In this document: positions 1-10,337 of the stretch, piece after piece
Layout: each line of letters opens with the position of its first letter
How positions within the stretch are numbered: the first letter of the stretch is position 1
Assembly (NCBI RefSeq): GCF_001704615.3
Contig: NZ_CP029396.2
Location: 291,359 to 355,358 of the forward strand
DNA: 64,000 bases
Reading direction: 5' to 3'
DNA from: Acinetobacter defluvii
Lineage (GTDB): Bacteria > Pseudomonadota > Gammaproteobacteria > Pseudomonadales > Moraxellaceae
The notes under the pieces: generated by a model
Databases searched by the model: none
What the model was told of the DNA's origin: nothing
The model's input: only the letters and a program-made list of their open reading frames with translations
Position numbers and translations under genes: made by a program

Positions 1-1678
1 GATCTCGATACTTAAAACCAAGATCACACATTTTATTAATTGATTCAGCTAAAGCGGAACTTACCAGGTCACCACTTTCTACTGTTCGTATTTCCGGAAG
101 AAAACCTGATGCAGGGCGATTTGCAGTAAGAGCACTGTGTGTACCGCCTGTTTTCATATCTGATGCAAAGCTTGAAAATGATGTCACGATCTCTGAAGCA
201 GAGCGGTAATTAATTTTCAGTGATTGACCTACACTCCCGGGAAAATCATCCACGCAAAAACGCGATATATTAAATGACGAGGCTCCACGAAACCGATAAA
301 TTGACTGCTTTGCATCACCAACGACCCAAAGATTATCACCATATGGTTTGAGAGCCTTTAATAACCTGATACTGCTCCTATTAACATCCTGATATTCATC
401 CACCAATACATGCAGATAATCATGCTGCAACTGTTGACGTAACTCTGCATTAGCCTCCAGCAGTTGTACTGGTAGCATCACTAAATCACCAAAATCTAAA
501 CAATTTTCTTGTTTCTTTATCTTTTCATAAGCTTCGTATACTACAGCAACTTCTAATGCTCGTTCAGCAGTTTCACGTTCTTCTGCACTACTGGCCTTTG
601 CTAGCATATTCTCTGCAAGAATTCGGTACTGTAATGCATCTATCACCTCATCCTTTGCCCGGGAAATAGCATTCAAAATATCGACAATATTTTGAGAAGG
701 ATCGTACAAATCACGATAATGATTTAAATTAAGACGTAAGAACTCCTCTTCCAGAAGTTCTACAGCCTCTGAACGATCCATTAAGCGGGGTTCCGCTGGT
801 AAATCACATAAATCATGAAATCGACGAAGCAGATCAAGGCCAAACCCATGAAAAGTCCCTATCCAAAGAGCCGCTGCCTCATGGGGCTGCTTTCGTGCGA
901 TACGTTCTGATATTTCCGCAGCTGCTTTATTCGAGAAGGTTAATAACAATATCCGTCGAGGATCAACCTCTTCATTCAGCAAACTTTCAACTCTTGCTAT
1001 GAGAGTTCGAGTCTTACCTGTACCTGGACCAGCCTGAAGTAAAAAAGCAGAACCTCTATGATTTACTGCATCATTCTGCTTTTCATTGAGAGGCATCTCT
1101 GGATCAATTTCTTGTGGTTTATTTTCAACCATAGGCAACAGCATTGCATCAAGCATTTGCTGTGCAACAACCTCAAAAGGTGCTCCGAGCTTACTAGCGA
1201 TATCACTACAAGTCATATGGCATTCAAGATGCATTTTTTTAACAACTGAACGCGGAAGCAAGAATTCTCGGGCGAAAAGATCCATCTGAACTTCACGTCG
1301 TTGTCGATGGTTATAATCCACAACGCGACTTATTCCTGATAGTTCAGATTCTGCTGTACGGCTAGGGTCAATACTAATAACATATTCATCTTGTGTATCA
1401 TCTCCTAGCTCAACATGACCAATTTCATGCGCTACAAGAAATGCCTGTTCAAAAGATGAACCAAAATCCTCATGTGTAATTAATCTATATGTGCTATCAA
1501 AGAACGCCCGTGCGCCATTTAATTCATCGGAACATTGTAAACACTTCTCTACGTCAATATCTCGAAACGCAGCTTCAGCAACAGCAAAAGCATAAGAGTT
1601 CCAAGGATCTAGCCCTCTGCCTACAGCCTCATGATGTAGTTTGTCAGCGCGCTGGCGAGCGATCTCGATAGCATCCAT
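1..1678 (-). CDS. ImmA/IrrE metallopeptidase fused to UvrD/Rep-type helicase (partial)
   Basis: The reading frame is open from an ATG at 1678 to the window edge (559 codons), so the C-terminus is missing. The N-terminal part (about residues 1-160) carries the zinc-peptidase motif HEIGH (around 1415-1430) followed by FAREFLLP, which supplies the likely third ligand Glu, as in ImmA/IrrE proteins. The second part is a superfamily 1A helicase: Walker A AGPGTGKT, motif Ic TFHGFG, Walker B VDEYQD, then GDAKQSIYRFRG and the start of motif IV. Known ImmA/IrrE peptidases cleave HTH repressors; UvrD proteins unwind DNA. The gene lies 1 base past the stop of the preceding gene, so translation is probably coupled. 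A role in a DNA-damage or foreign-DNA response is inference. Confidence 0.85.
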   Translation of the reverse strand, partial: MDAIEIARQRADKLHHEAVGRGLDPWNSYAFAVAEAAFRDIDVEKCLQCSDELNGARAFFDSTYRLITHEDFGSSFEQAFLVAHEIGHVELGDDTQDEYVISIDPSRTAESELSGISRVVDYNHRQRREVQMDLFAREFLLPRSVVKKMHLECHMTCSDIASKLGAPFEVVAQQMLDAMLLPMVENKPQEIDPEMPLNEKQNDAVNHRGSAFLLQAGPGTGKTRTLIARVESLLNEEVDPRRILLLTFSNKAAAEISERIARKQPHEAAALWIGTFHGFGLDLLRRFHDLCDLPAEPRLMDRSEAVELLEEEFLRLNLNHYRDLYDPSQNIVDILNAISRAKDEVIDALQYRILAENMLAKASSAEERETAERALEVAVVYEAYEKIKKQENCLDFGDLVMLPVQLLEANAELRQQLQHDYLHVLVDEYQDVNRSSIRLLKALKPYGDNLWVVGDAKQSIYRFRGASSFNISRFCVDDFPGSVGQSLKINYRSASEIVTSFSSFASDMKTGGTHSALTANRPASGFLPEIRTVESGDLVSSALAESINKMCDLGFKYRD

Positions 1679-1679
1679 A

Positions 1680-2246
1680 TCATTCGTCTCTATTTATTAT
1701 CTCTTGAATTCGTTCTTCTGGAATAAGTGCATCATGAAGAATCTTTTCGAAAGATACCTTGCTTGGCGCAGTTGGTTTTACATTAGATTTATAACTTCGG
1801 CTATGTTGTGCTTGTGGTGGTAGTGCAAGAAAGGCCTTCAACTGAGCAGTCGTTACCTGTAGAACTATCGCAAGCCTATTAATAAAATGTAATGGAACAG
1901 ATGACAGTTCAACTCTTCTTACTCCAAAAGCCATTAAAACTTGTTTGGGAAGATTTAATAACTTTGCTGCATTTGAGAAACGCTGTGGAGGTATATCTAT
2001 TTGTTCCGATTGCTGGGTAAGCCCCCTACGAAATCGATCCAAAGCAGACTCAATACTTATTTCATCATCTGGGGTAAGTGGTACACAGTCATCAATTTCA
2101 CGAGACAGCTCGAGTGACAGATCGACTAATTCATTAGAATATTCAGGAAACTCTATGAGATACTTTAGTAAGATATCTTTACTAGAATCAAATTCTACTG
2201 AGAAGTCTCTCAGTACATCCTCACGAGAAATATTTTGATCTCTCAT
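1680..2246 (-). CDS. HTH-like putative regulator of the peptidase-helicase operon
   Basis: This 188-residue protein is not firmly recognised. Residues about 1-50 are acidic and helical. Residues about 90-142 (from FSNAAKLLNL to LKAFLALPP) resemble a divergent XRE-type helix-turn-helix, with the usual pattern of small and hydrophobic positions. The C-terminal tail is basic and then acidic. Its ATG overlaps the stop of the upstream sigma-factor gene (TAATG), and its stop lies next to the start of the metallopeptidase-helicase gene. Partner peptidases of the ImmA/IrrE type usually act on an adjacent XRE repressor, so this protein is the natural candidate substrate. An anti-sigma role towards the upstream gene is an alternative. 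Both are inferences from gene order. Confidence 0.6.
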   Translation of the reverse strand: MRDQNISREDVLRDFSVEFDSSKDILLKYLIEFPEYSNELVDLSLELSREIDDCVPLTPDDEISIESALDRFRRGLTQQSEQIDIPPQRFSNAAKLLNLPKQVLMAFGVRRVELSSVPLHFINRLAIVLQVTTAQLKAFLALPPQAQHSRSYKSNVKPTAPSKVSFEKILHDALIPEERIQEIINRDE

Positions 2247-3022
2247 TAAAATTTCTCCTTATTTTCTAGTTGTTTACGCAATATTGCAAGCGCAAAATCA
2301 CGGTGCGTGCGAATAGTTTTATCTGACTTCTTCAACGTTTTAGTGATTGTCATTTCATTGGGATCTTTCGAAATAATGGGTATATCGTGACACCACATTA
2401 CGACAATACGTTGCTGAAGTGGTGATAAAACATTAATCGCCTCATGTAGACTTCGTCGGTAATATTCTTTGTCAAGTTCATTTGCATCAAAAGGATCATA
2501 GGGTTCTAACGCATTTTCAACCTCTGGTAAGATATTTTCATCTTCACCATATAATCCTTGAGTGAGATTATCTTTATTTTGAATTTTATTTTGTGCATCA
2601 ACTCGGTCTTTAGCTAATGCGCTGTTAAAGTTGACTTCAAAATAATCAAGACGCTCCTCATAACTATCCTGATCCACTAATAGTAAATCGATAAAATCAT
2701 CACGAACTTTATCGCGGATTTCCATATTACTTAAGGAAGAAGTTCTTCCATCTAGGCTATGAGGTTTAGGAAGATTACGATGTATTCTTTCTAAGAGAGC
2801 TAGGAGTAACTTTTCACGAAGCCAAGAATTATCAGTATTTCGAATAAAATAGAGCAATGTTTCACTTGATATAAAACCCTCAATTGATTTTGGCCAAATA
2901 ATACTTCTGGCAACAATCTCCTCATGACTGATTTTTTCTAGTTCATCAATCTCACATTCAACAATACTACGCCGAGTGTATAAAACACCTTCCCTATTAA
3001 CCTTTCTTAGAGGTCTAGCCAT
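2246..3022 (-). CDS. sigma-70-family RNA polymerase sigma factor-like protein
   Basis: About 258 residues. The C-terminal 70 residues look like sigma region 4: LSPLQQRIVVMW, then a helix-turn-helix ending KTIRTHRDFALAILRKQL, the pattern that reads a -35 element. The N-terminal half is acidic and has no clear region 2 that I can identify, so this may be a divergent ECF-like factor or a region-4-only regulator. I chose the ATG at 3022 because AGGG lies about 8 bases upstream; another ATG at 3037 would add MLGCF. It is the first gene of a three-gene minus-strand operon with 1-base junctions and probably sets when the downstream peptidase-helicase is made. Confidence 0.65.
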   Translation of the reverse strand: MARPLRKVNREGVLYTRRSIVECEIDELEKISHEEIVARSIIWPKSIEGFISSETLLYFIRNTDNSWLREKLLLALLERIHRNLPKPHSLDGRTSSLSNMEIRDKVRDDFIDLLLVDQDSYEERLDYFEVNFNSALAKDRVDAQNKIQNKDNLTQGLYGEDENILPEVENALEPYDPFDANELDKEYYRRSLHEAINVLSPLQQRIVVMWCHDIPIISKDPNEMTITKTLKKSDKTIRTHRDFALAILRKQLENKEKF

Positions 3023-3270
3023 AAAGCACCCTAACAACCTTAAATCGATAATTTTTTAACAATTATTAGTAATTAATCTTAAAGAACCAAAATATCTTAT
3101 ATAACAATAATATCAGTTAAAAAATTTAAGAGTTGGTAAATCCATAATCAATTCATGTTATTAAATTTCTATTGTTTAAAAACTTTAAAATTCCACTACT
3201 TTTCTACATCTATTATCAAAAAAATACCTGTTGTACTCAAGCTTGAAACTACAATATTACTAATTAGAGA

Positions 3271-4090
3271 GGCACTGTTGCAAATAGGCTGACATGATAA
3301 GCTAAATATCTTATTTATTTCGAGATACAGCAGATGAATCCCTTCCACGGTCGGCACTTTCAAGGTGAAATCATTCTTTGGGCTGTTCGTTGGTATTGTA
3401 AATATGGCATCAGCTATCGTGAACTTCAAGAAATGCTCGCTGAACGAGGCATAAATGTGGATCACAGTACAATTTATCGTTGGGTTCAGCGTTATGCTCC
3501 AGAAATGGAAAAACGGTTACGCTGGTATTGGCGTAATCCTACAGATTTACATTCATGGCATATGGATGAGACTTATATCAAAGTGAAGGGGCGATGGACT
3601 TACCTGTATCGTGCAGTTGATCAACGGGGTCATACGATTGACTTTTACCTTTCCGCTAGACGGAACAGTAAATCAGCCTATAGTTTTCTAGGAAAGATCT
3701 TCAATACGGTGAAAAAATGGCAAATTCCACGGGTCATCAATACAGATAAAGCAGCGACCTATGGCCATGCTTTATCACGATTAAAGCGAGAAGGAAAATG
3801 TCCAGTAGATATTGAGCACAGGCAGATTAAGTATAAAAATAATGTCATTGAATGTGATCATGGTAAGTTAAAGCGAATCATCAGGGCCACATTAGGATTC
3901 AAATCTATGAAGACTGCTTATGCCACAATTAAAGGTATTGAAGTCATGCGTGCACTACGTAAAGGACAAGCATCGTCATTTTATTATGGTCAGCCTCAGG
4001 GTGAAGTGTGTCTAATCAACAGGGTTTTCGGTCTCTAAGCACTTTTTAAAGGGAACATCATCGACTCAAATCTCTATTTGCAACAGTGCC
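3271..4090 (+). mobile_element. IS6-family insertion sequence (IS1006/IS1008-like), left copy
   Basis: An 820-bp element bounded by GGCACTGTTGCAAATAG at the left and a matching inverted end (ATTTGCAACAGTGCC) at the right. It carries one transposase gene. The two 8-bp flanks differ, so this is not a simple insertion. A near-identical copy in the same orientation lies at 19964-20783, and the two bracket the mercury-resistance block. The right end cuts a serine recombinase gene. Confidence 0.93.
3334..4038 (+). CDS. IS6-family DDE transposase
   Basis: This 234-residue transposase has an N-terminal helix-turn-helix (around YRELQEMLAERG to TIYRWVQRY) and a DDE core: DETY near residue 78, NTDKA near residue 137, and a glutamate in the VIECDHGKLKR segment near residue 173. 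Length and sequence match Acinetobacter IS1006/IS1008-type transposases. These elements move by cointegration and form IS-bounded arrays by homologous recombination. It differs from the 20027-20731 copy at only a few residues. Confidence 0.95.
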   Translation: MNPFHGRHFQGEIILWAVRWYCKYGISYRELQEMLAERGINVDHSTIYRWVQRYAPEMEKRLRWYWRNPTDLHSWHMDETYIKVKGRWTYLYRAVDQRGHTIDFYLSARRNSKSAYSFLGKIFNTVKKWQIPRVINTDKAATYGHALSRLKREGKCPVDIEHRQIKYKNNVIECDHGKLKRIIRATLGFKSMKTAYATIKGIEVMRALRKGQASSFYYGQPQGEVCLINRVFGL

Positions 4091-4547
4091 TAAAAATACC
4101 GACCGACCGAAATTTCAAGAAATGTTGAACTATGTCCGGGAAGGGGATAGGGTGATTGTACATTCCATGGATCGTTTTGCACGAAGTCTAAAAGATTTGG
4201 TCACTGAAGTAGATAAACTGGTCAAAAGAGGGATCGCCATCCAGTTTGTAAAAGAGAATATTACTTTTACTGCCCAATCCACGCCGATGGATAATTTGAT
4301 GCTGCAACTGATGGGTGCTTTTGCTCAATTCGAGCGGGAAATTATCTTAGAACGTCAGAAAGAAGGGATTAAGATCGCAGCAGCTCAGGGCAAATATAAA
4401 GGTCGTGTCCATAAATTGAATCCAGATCAAGCTAAAGCATTACTGCAAGCCTGGAAAGAAGGGAAGTATTCATCAAAAGTTGATCTGGCAAAAGCGTTTG
4501 GTATCAGTAGACAGGCTGTCTATCGGTATTTAAAACAAATTAATTAG
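4091..4547 (+). pseudogene. serine recombinase (resolvase/invertase), 5' end removed by IS
   Basis: About 152 residues of a small serine recombinase remain. They include the catalytic-domain segment VHSMDRFARSLKDL, the long E helix region (MGAFAQFEREIILERQKEGI) and a C-terminal helix-turn-helix ending SRQAVYRYLKQ. The N-terminal 40 or so residues, with the active-site serine (YxRVS motif), are missing because the IS6 element ends exactly at 4090. The frame appears to start only because a GTG lies inside the IS terminus. The protein cannot be catalytic as it stands. Confidence 0.88.
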
Positions 4548-4593
4548 TCACTAGATGGACTGAAAGGTGCCTACAAAATCAGTGGCTATTCAG

Positions 4594-5268
4594 ATATTAC
4601 AATTAGCTACCAAAAAAGTAGAGATGGTCTGCATCTACTCGTGGACTCTACTGGCTTGAAGTTTCTAGGTGAAGGTGAATGGAAATGCAAGAAACATGGA
4701 TCTGAATATCGTCGCCAATGGCGTAAGCTCCATATTGCTATAGAAGCTGAAACCCTTCAAATACGTGCAGTACAACTCACGACAAATAATGTCAGCGATT
4801 CACAAGTGCTCGAAGATTTACTTTCTCAAGTTCCCTTGGATGAACGAATTGATTCAGTCTATACAGATGGTGCTTATGACACAAAGCACTGCCGACAAGT
4901 CATTTTAAATCGTGATGCACATGCGGTCATTCCACCCAGGAAGAATGCAAAGCCTTGGAAAGATCAGCAAGTCAGGTCTATAGAACGAAATGAGTTATTG
5001 AAAACAGTCAAACTGCTAGGAAGGTCACTTTGGAAAAAGTGGTCTGGTTATCATCGTCGAAGTTTGGTGGAAACCAAGATGCATTGCATCAAATTATTAG
5101 GCGATAAATTAACAGCAAGGAGTTTTCCTAGTCAGGTGAATGAGATTCATGCACGCGTAGCCGTCTTGAACAAATTCACAGAATTGGGGCGCCCTCACAC
5201 CCAAGTTGTCACTTGAATTTGGCTCAATTAGGATCGCTCTATCTTTCAAACCTTTATGCAACAAAGCC
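4594..5268 (+). mobile_element. IS5-family (IS903-type) element, 3' remnant
   Basis: The right part of an IS5-family element. It aligns with the intact copy at 36893-37931 from about position 4594 and ends in TTTATGCAACAAAGCC. The left IR and roughly the first 110 transposase codons are absent. The 40 bases between the recombinase stop and 4594 do not match the intact copy. The right end lies 16-20 bp from the truncated res-proximal end of mer transposon 1. Confidence 0.85.
4597..5216 (+). pseudogene. IS5-family transposase, C-terminal fragment
   Basis: The frame encodes about 200 residues homologous to the C-terminal two thirds of the 310-residue transposase at 36947-37879. It retains two acidic catalytic regions (VDSTGLK and YTDGAYDTKHCR) and the distal SLVETKMHC segment. 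The N-terminal DNA-binding part is lost, so no active enzyme is expected. An internal ATG at 4641 could start a 191-residue product. Confidence 0.85.
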
Positions 5269-5295
5269 AGTCCCTATGTTAATTTGAAGAATGCC

Positions 5296-5508
5296 TCAAT
5301 CTGACGGCTGCGAACCGCCAGGGACAGGCGCAATGTCAGATTCTGTCGCGGCCTTGGCGCGTGCCTGGAAGCGTTCATAGCAATCCAGCCCGCAGAAATG
5401 TTCGACGTATTCCGCGCCTTCCGGGGTGAAGGCGGCATCGAGCGGAATTTCTTTGCAGCATACGCAGCAGGTGGTGCAACTGGCAGTGTTCGGGGCGTTT
5501 GCGTTCAT
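5296..5508 (-). CDS. DUF3330-type cysteine-rich small protein of mer transposons
   Basis: A 70-residue protein with a [15 protein letters not shown] cluster and a second [12 protein letters not shown] motif, which together look like a small zinc- or metal-binding ribbon. Proteins of this type commonly follow merE in Tn21-family mercury transposons; their function is unknown. It is the last gene of the leftward mer operon 1. The sequence downstream of its stop matches the outer part of the res region near 13630 for about 16 bases, then is cut off by unrelated DNA. Confidence 0.8.
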   Translation of the reverse strand: MNANAPNTASCTTCCVCCKEIPLDAAFTPEGAEYVEHFCGLDCYERFQARAKAATESDIAPVPGGSQPSD

Positions 5509-5573
5509 GGTGGTACTCCTCCAGATTGGTAGCGAAGCTCAAAGCTGCCCACTCTCGGCTGGCTGGGAAGCGG

Positions 5574-5810
5574 TCATGATCTTCCCTTGAAGGCCCGCAG
5601 CAGCCGCGTCACAGACAGGACAAACAAGCCGGTCAGCGTGAGGGCTGCAATACCCCAGTGCTCCCCGATGAACGCGCCGGCCGTCGTGCCGGCTAGCACA
5701 ATGGCGAGAATCGGCAAATGGCAGGGACAGGTGAGCACGGCCAGCGCGCCCCACAAGTAGCCGGTGATCGGTTTGTGCGTCTCAGACGGCAAGTGCTCTG
5801 GGCTGTTCAT
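5574..5810 (-). CDS. merE: MerE mercury transport protein
   Basis: A 78-residue inner-membrane protein with two hydrophobic segments (about residues 18-40 and 46-66) and the vicinal-type CPCH motif in LTCPCHLP. MerE proteins of Tn21-family operons take part in uptake of Hg(II) and methylmercury. The ATG at 5810 overlaps the merD stop by 2 bases. Length and position as the last conserved mer gene are typical. Confidence 0.93.
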   Translation of the reverse strand: MNSPEHLPSETHKPITGYLWGALAVLTCPCHLPILAIVLAGTTAGAFIGEHWGIAALTLTGLFVLSVTRLLRAFKGRS

Positions 5811-6172
5811 GGCAGACTCTCCGCGTGCTGTGCCGGTTCGGTTGGCATGGCGGCCAGTTGCATTTCGAGGCTGGCCAGGGCCTCGCGCCGACGCTCGACG
5901 AGTTGCCGCAACACGGCAAGCTGCGCAGACGCACCGTCACCGTCCGCAGCATCCAGCGCCCGGCACAGCCGCGCCAGCACATCCAGGCCGATGCCCGCTT
6001 CGAAGGCGGCCCGCACGAAGCGTAGCCGTTGCAAGGCGGCATCGTTGAACAGGCCGTAGCCGCCTGGGGTGCACGCCACCGGCCGCAGCAATCCACGCAG
6101 CAGGTAGTCGCGCACGATATGCACACTCACGCCCGCGTCATGTGCTAAGCGGGAAACTGTATAAGCGCTCAC
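5807..6172 (-). CDS. merD: MerD, MerR-family secondary regulator
   Basis: I place the start at the GTG at 6172, preceded by AGGAGG with 6 bases of spacing, giving 121 residues starting [15 protein letters not shown]. The N-terminal winged-helix resembles MerR ([17 protein letters not shown]). The C-terminal half is a long coiled region ([13 protein letters not shown]... [12 protein letters not shown]). MerD is known to bind the mer operator weakly and help displace MerR so expression shuts down. The longer upstream frame is antisense noise over merB. Confidence 0.93.
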   Translation of the reverse strand: MSAYTVSRLAHDAGVSVHIVRDYLLRGLLRPVACTPGGYGLFNDAALQRLRFVRAAFEAGIGLDVLARLCRALDAADGDGASAQLAVLRQLVERRREALASLEMQLAAMPTEPAQHAESLP

Positions 6173-6212
6173 TGAACACCTCCTTTTCCTCACCCTGCGC
6201 AGCACAGGACAG

Positions 6213-6839
6213 TTACGTCCCGCTAGGCGATGACAGCTGTCGAGCAAGCTCTTGCCCAAGGCGAAAGGCCTCTTCGACGCCCACAACTTCGGCACCCTCA
6301 TGCTGCGCGACCCAATCGTCAGCGGCAGCGGCGCTGGCAAAAAAGTGGACGTGGCAGCAGAAGGAGCAGCGAATGTCGGATGACGCATTTGGTCGCACCA
6401 GTGACACAACTGCGCTCGCCGGTTCGAGCCGGTGCAGCCCATCTGGCGCCACCGTAAGCGATACCTCTTCACCCGTTGTAGGGCAGCGCGAGGAGACGTA
6501 CGCGCTCCTGCCGAGCAAAGCCGGGAATATTAATACGTCTAGGGCGCACCACGTGTAGAGACGTTGGCCGTCAATCTCAAAGGTATGCGGGGTTTCGCGC
6601 AGCGTAAGGCCATAGCCGACAATATTGCCGTCGTCGTCATACTCGGTGCTGGGGACCTGATCGAGTGCTGCCGCGACTCTGTCGGCCGGCCAGTCGAGCA
6701 CGGTCGCGAGCGTTTTCCGCGAGACGGGACTTCCCTTGGCAATCTCGCGAAGAAGCGGAAGCAAGAGTTCAGTGGGATGTAGTCGGTTGATAACCGAGAA
6801 ACGCTCCGCGATTTCTTTGACGAAGGTTGATGTTTCCAT
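6213..6839 (-). CDS. merB: MerB organomercurial lyase
   Basis: A 208-residue enzyme that cleaves the carbon-mercury bond of organomercurials, releasing Hg(II) for MerA. Active-site residues are visible: Cys98 and Asp101 in LYTWCALD and Cys161 of [11 protein letters not shown], corresponding to Cys96, Asp99 and Cys159 of the well-studied R831b enzyme. It lies between merA and merD, so this operon is broad-spectrum. A second, distinct merB is at 19166-19804. Confidence 0.95.
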   Translation of the reverse strand: METSTFVKEIAERFSVINRLHPTELLLPLLREIAKGSPVSRKTLATVLDWPADRVAAALDQVPSTEYDDDGNIVGYGLTLRETPHTFEIDGQRLYTWCALDVLIFPALLGRSAYVSSRCPTTGEEVSLTVAPDGLHRLEPASAVVSLVRPNASSDIRCSFCCHVHFFASAAAADDWVAQHEGAEVVGVEEAFRLGQELARQLSSPSGT

Positions 6840-6878
6840 AGTTGTTTGGCTCCTTGGGGTTTGGTGATTTGATTCCGA

Positions 6879-8977
<2,099 letters not shown>

Positions 8978-9004
8978 GTGTCGCTCCCGAGTTCGGTTAA
9001 CGGA

Positions 9005-9280
9005 TCAGCGTTTGAGGCTGGACGGATAGCCCGCGTCCTCGGTCGCCTTGGTCAACTTCTGGACGTTGGTCTTGGCATCGTCGAAGGTGACGACGGCCTG
9101 GCGCTTGTCGAAACTTACGTCGGTCTTGCTCACGCCCTCAACCTTGGAAAGCGCGTGCTTGACAGTGATCGGGCAAGAGGCGCAGGTCATGCCAGGCACG
9201 GACAGCGTGACGGTCTGAGTGGCGGCGAACACGGGGGCAACGAAAGCGGCGAGAGCGAGGAAGGCAAACAGCTTTTTCAT
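9005..9280 (-). CDS. merP: MerP periplasmic mercury-binding protein
   Basis: A 91-residue protein: a signal peptide of about 19 residues (MKKLFAFLALAAFVAPVFA), then a ferredoxin-like heavy-metal domain with GMTCASC as the Hg-binding pair. MerP passes Hg(II) to MerT in the inner membrane. The ATG at 9280 is the right start, because the upstream in-frame extension overlaps merT antisensibly and has no membrane-protein logic. Confidence 0.95.
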   Translation of the reverse strand: MKKLFAFLALAAFVAPVFAATQTVTLSVPGMTCASCPITVKHALSKVEGVSKTDVSFDKRQAVVTFDDAKTNVQKLTKATEDAGYPSSLKR

Positions 9281-9293
9281 GATGAACTCCTGA

Positions 9294-9644
9294 TTAGTAG
9301 AAAAATGGCATGACGTAGGGAAAACCAAGCGCGACCAAGACCAACACGGCGACGAACCAGAAAATGAGCTTGTAGGTGGTGCGCACTTGCGGAATCGCGC
9401 ACACCTCGCCCGGCTTGCAGGCTGCGGTCGGTCGGACGATGCGCCGCCAGGCAAAGAACAGTGCAACCAGCGCCGCGCCGATGAAGATCGGCCGATACGG
9501 CTCCAATACCGTCAGGTTGCCGATCCATGCCCCGCTGAACCCCAAGGCGATCAAAACCAGCGGCCCCAGGCAGCAGGCCGACGCAAGAATGGCGGCCAGC
9601 CCACCGGCGAAGAGCGCGCCGCGCCCGTTTAGTGGTTCAGACAT
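9294..9644 (-). CDS. merT: MerT mercuric transport protein
   Basis: A 116-residue inner-membrane protein with three hydrophobic segments. The pair in ASACCLGP (Cys24-Cys25) lies in the first helix, and a cytoplasmic pair is in AACKPGEVC. It is the first structural gene of mer operon 1, 14 bases upstream of merP, and its promoter lies directly before it. Confidence 0.96.
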   Translation of the reverse strand: MSEPLNGRGALFAGGLAAILASACCLGPLVLIALGFSGAWIGNLTVLEPYRPIFIGAALVALFFAWRRIVRPTAACKPGEVCAIPQVRTTYKLIFWFVAVLVLVALGFPYVMPFFY

Positions 9645-9679
9645 ACGCTTGTCCTTTCAAATTTGGTTTGGATAGCTTA

Positions 9680-9710
9680 AGCTTACTTCCGTAGTTATGT
9701 ACGGAGTCAA
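9680..9710 (-). promoter_or_regulatory. merT promoter and MerR operator, operon 1
   Basis: Read on the minus strand: -35 TTGACT (9705-9710), 19-base spacer, -10 TAAGCT (9680-9685). The over-long spacer holds the dyad ACTCCGTA...TACGGAAGT at about 9685-9707. This is the classic MerR-type arrangement, in which Hg-bound MerR untwists the spacer. merR is divergent on the other side. Confidence 0.92.
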
Positions 9711-9715
9711 GCGAT

Positions 9716-10171
9716 ATGCAAATTAATTTTGAGAATCTGACCATTGGCGTTTTTGCCAAGGCGGCCGGGGTCAATGTGGAGACCATCCGGTTCTACCAGC
9801 GCAAGGGCCTGCTGCCGGAGCCAGACAAGCCCTATGGCAGCATTCGCCGCTATGGCGAGGCGGATGTAACACGAGTGCGGTTCGTGAAATCGGCCCAGCG
9901 GCTGGGCTTTAGCCTGGACGAAATCGCCGAGCTACTGCGGCTGGAGGATGGCACCCATTGCGAGGAAGCCAGCGGTCTGGCCGAGCACAAGCTCAAGGAT
10001 GTGCGCGAGAAGATGGCCGACTTGGCACGCATGGAGGCCGTGCTGTCTGAACTGATGTGCGCCTGCCATGCGCGGAAAGGGAACGTTTCCTGCCCGCTGA
10101 TTGCGTCACTGCAAGACGGAACGAAGCTCGCTGCATCGGCGCGGGGGAGTCACGGGGTGACTACGCCTTAG
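9716..10171 (+). CDS. merR: MerR mercury-responsive transcription activator/repressor
   Basis: A 151-residue regulator: an N-terminal winged helix ([20 protein letters not shown]), a long dimerisation helix, and the three Hg-binding cysteines in the DGTHCEEAS and [15 protein letters not shown] segments. It is divergent from merT across the operator. The C-terminal 15 residues differ from Tn501/Tn21 MerR, and the TAG stop lies inside the transposon inverted repeat, so the tail is encoded by transposon-end sequence. It is the only intact merR in the window and may serve both mer operons. Confidence 0.95.
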   Translation: MQINFENLTIGVFAKAAGVNVETIRFYQRKGLLPEPDKPYGSIRRYGEADVTRVRFVKSAQRLGFSLDEIAELLRLEDGTHCEEASGLAEHKLKDVREKMADLARMEAVLSELMCACHARKGNVSCPLIASLQDGTKLAASARGSHGVTTP

Positions 10172-10204
10172 CGTGCTTTATTTTCCGAATTCTGAGACGA
10201 CCCC
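10167..10204 (-). repeat. Tn21-family 38-bp terminal inverted repeat (end of mer transposon 1)
   Basis: Read on the minus strand it runs GGGGTCGTCTCAGAATTCGG and on to a CACGCTAAG inner end. It is 38 bases long and matches the Tn21/Tn501 IR pattern. The GGGG outer end points right, so the transposon extends leftward over mer operon 1. The other end of this transposon, with its transposase, is missing. Confidence 0.85.
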
Positions 10205-10206
10205 TA

Positions 10207-10250
10207 GATGCCTGGTCAAGACTGCATACTTGCAGTTTTGACCAAGCATC
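10207..10250. other. long imperfect inverted repeat beside the transposon end
   Basis: Arms of about 20 bases (GATGCCTGGTCAAGACTGCA and its imperfect complement, three mismatches) separated by about 4 bases. No T-run follows on either strand, so it is not a standard terminator. It starts 3 bases outside the transposon IR and lies downstream of the type III restriction remnant. It may be a protein-binding or recombination site; its function is unknown. Confidence 0.6.
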
Positions 10251-10337
10251 GGAATATAATTTTAAGCAATAAAAACAATATTATGTAGCAACTTCACAAA
10301 AAGATAATAATCAGCAGGTTACAGTGAGAAACCTAGA

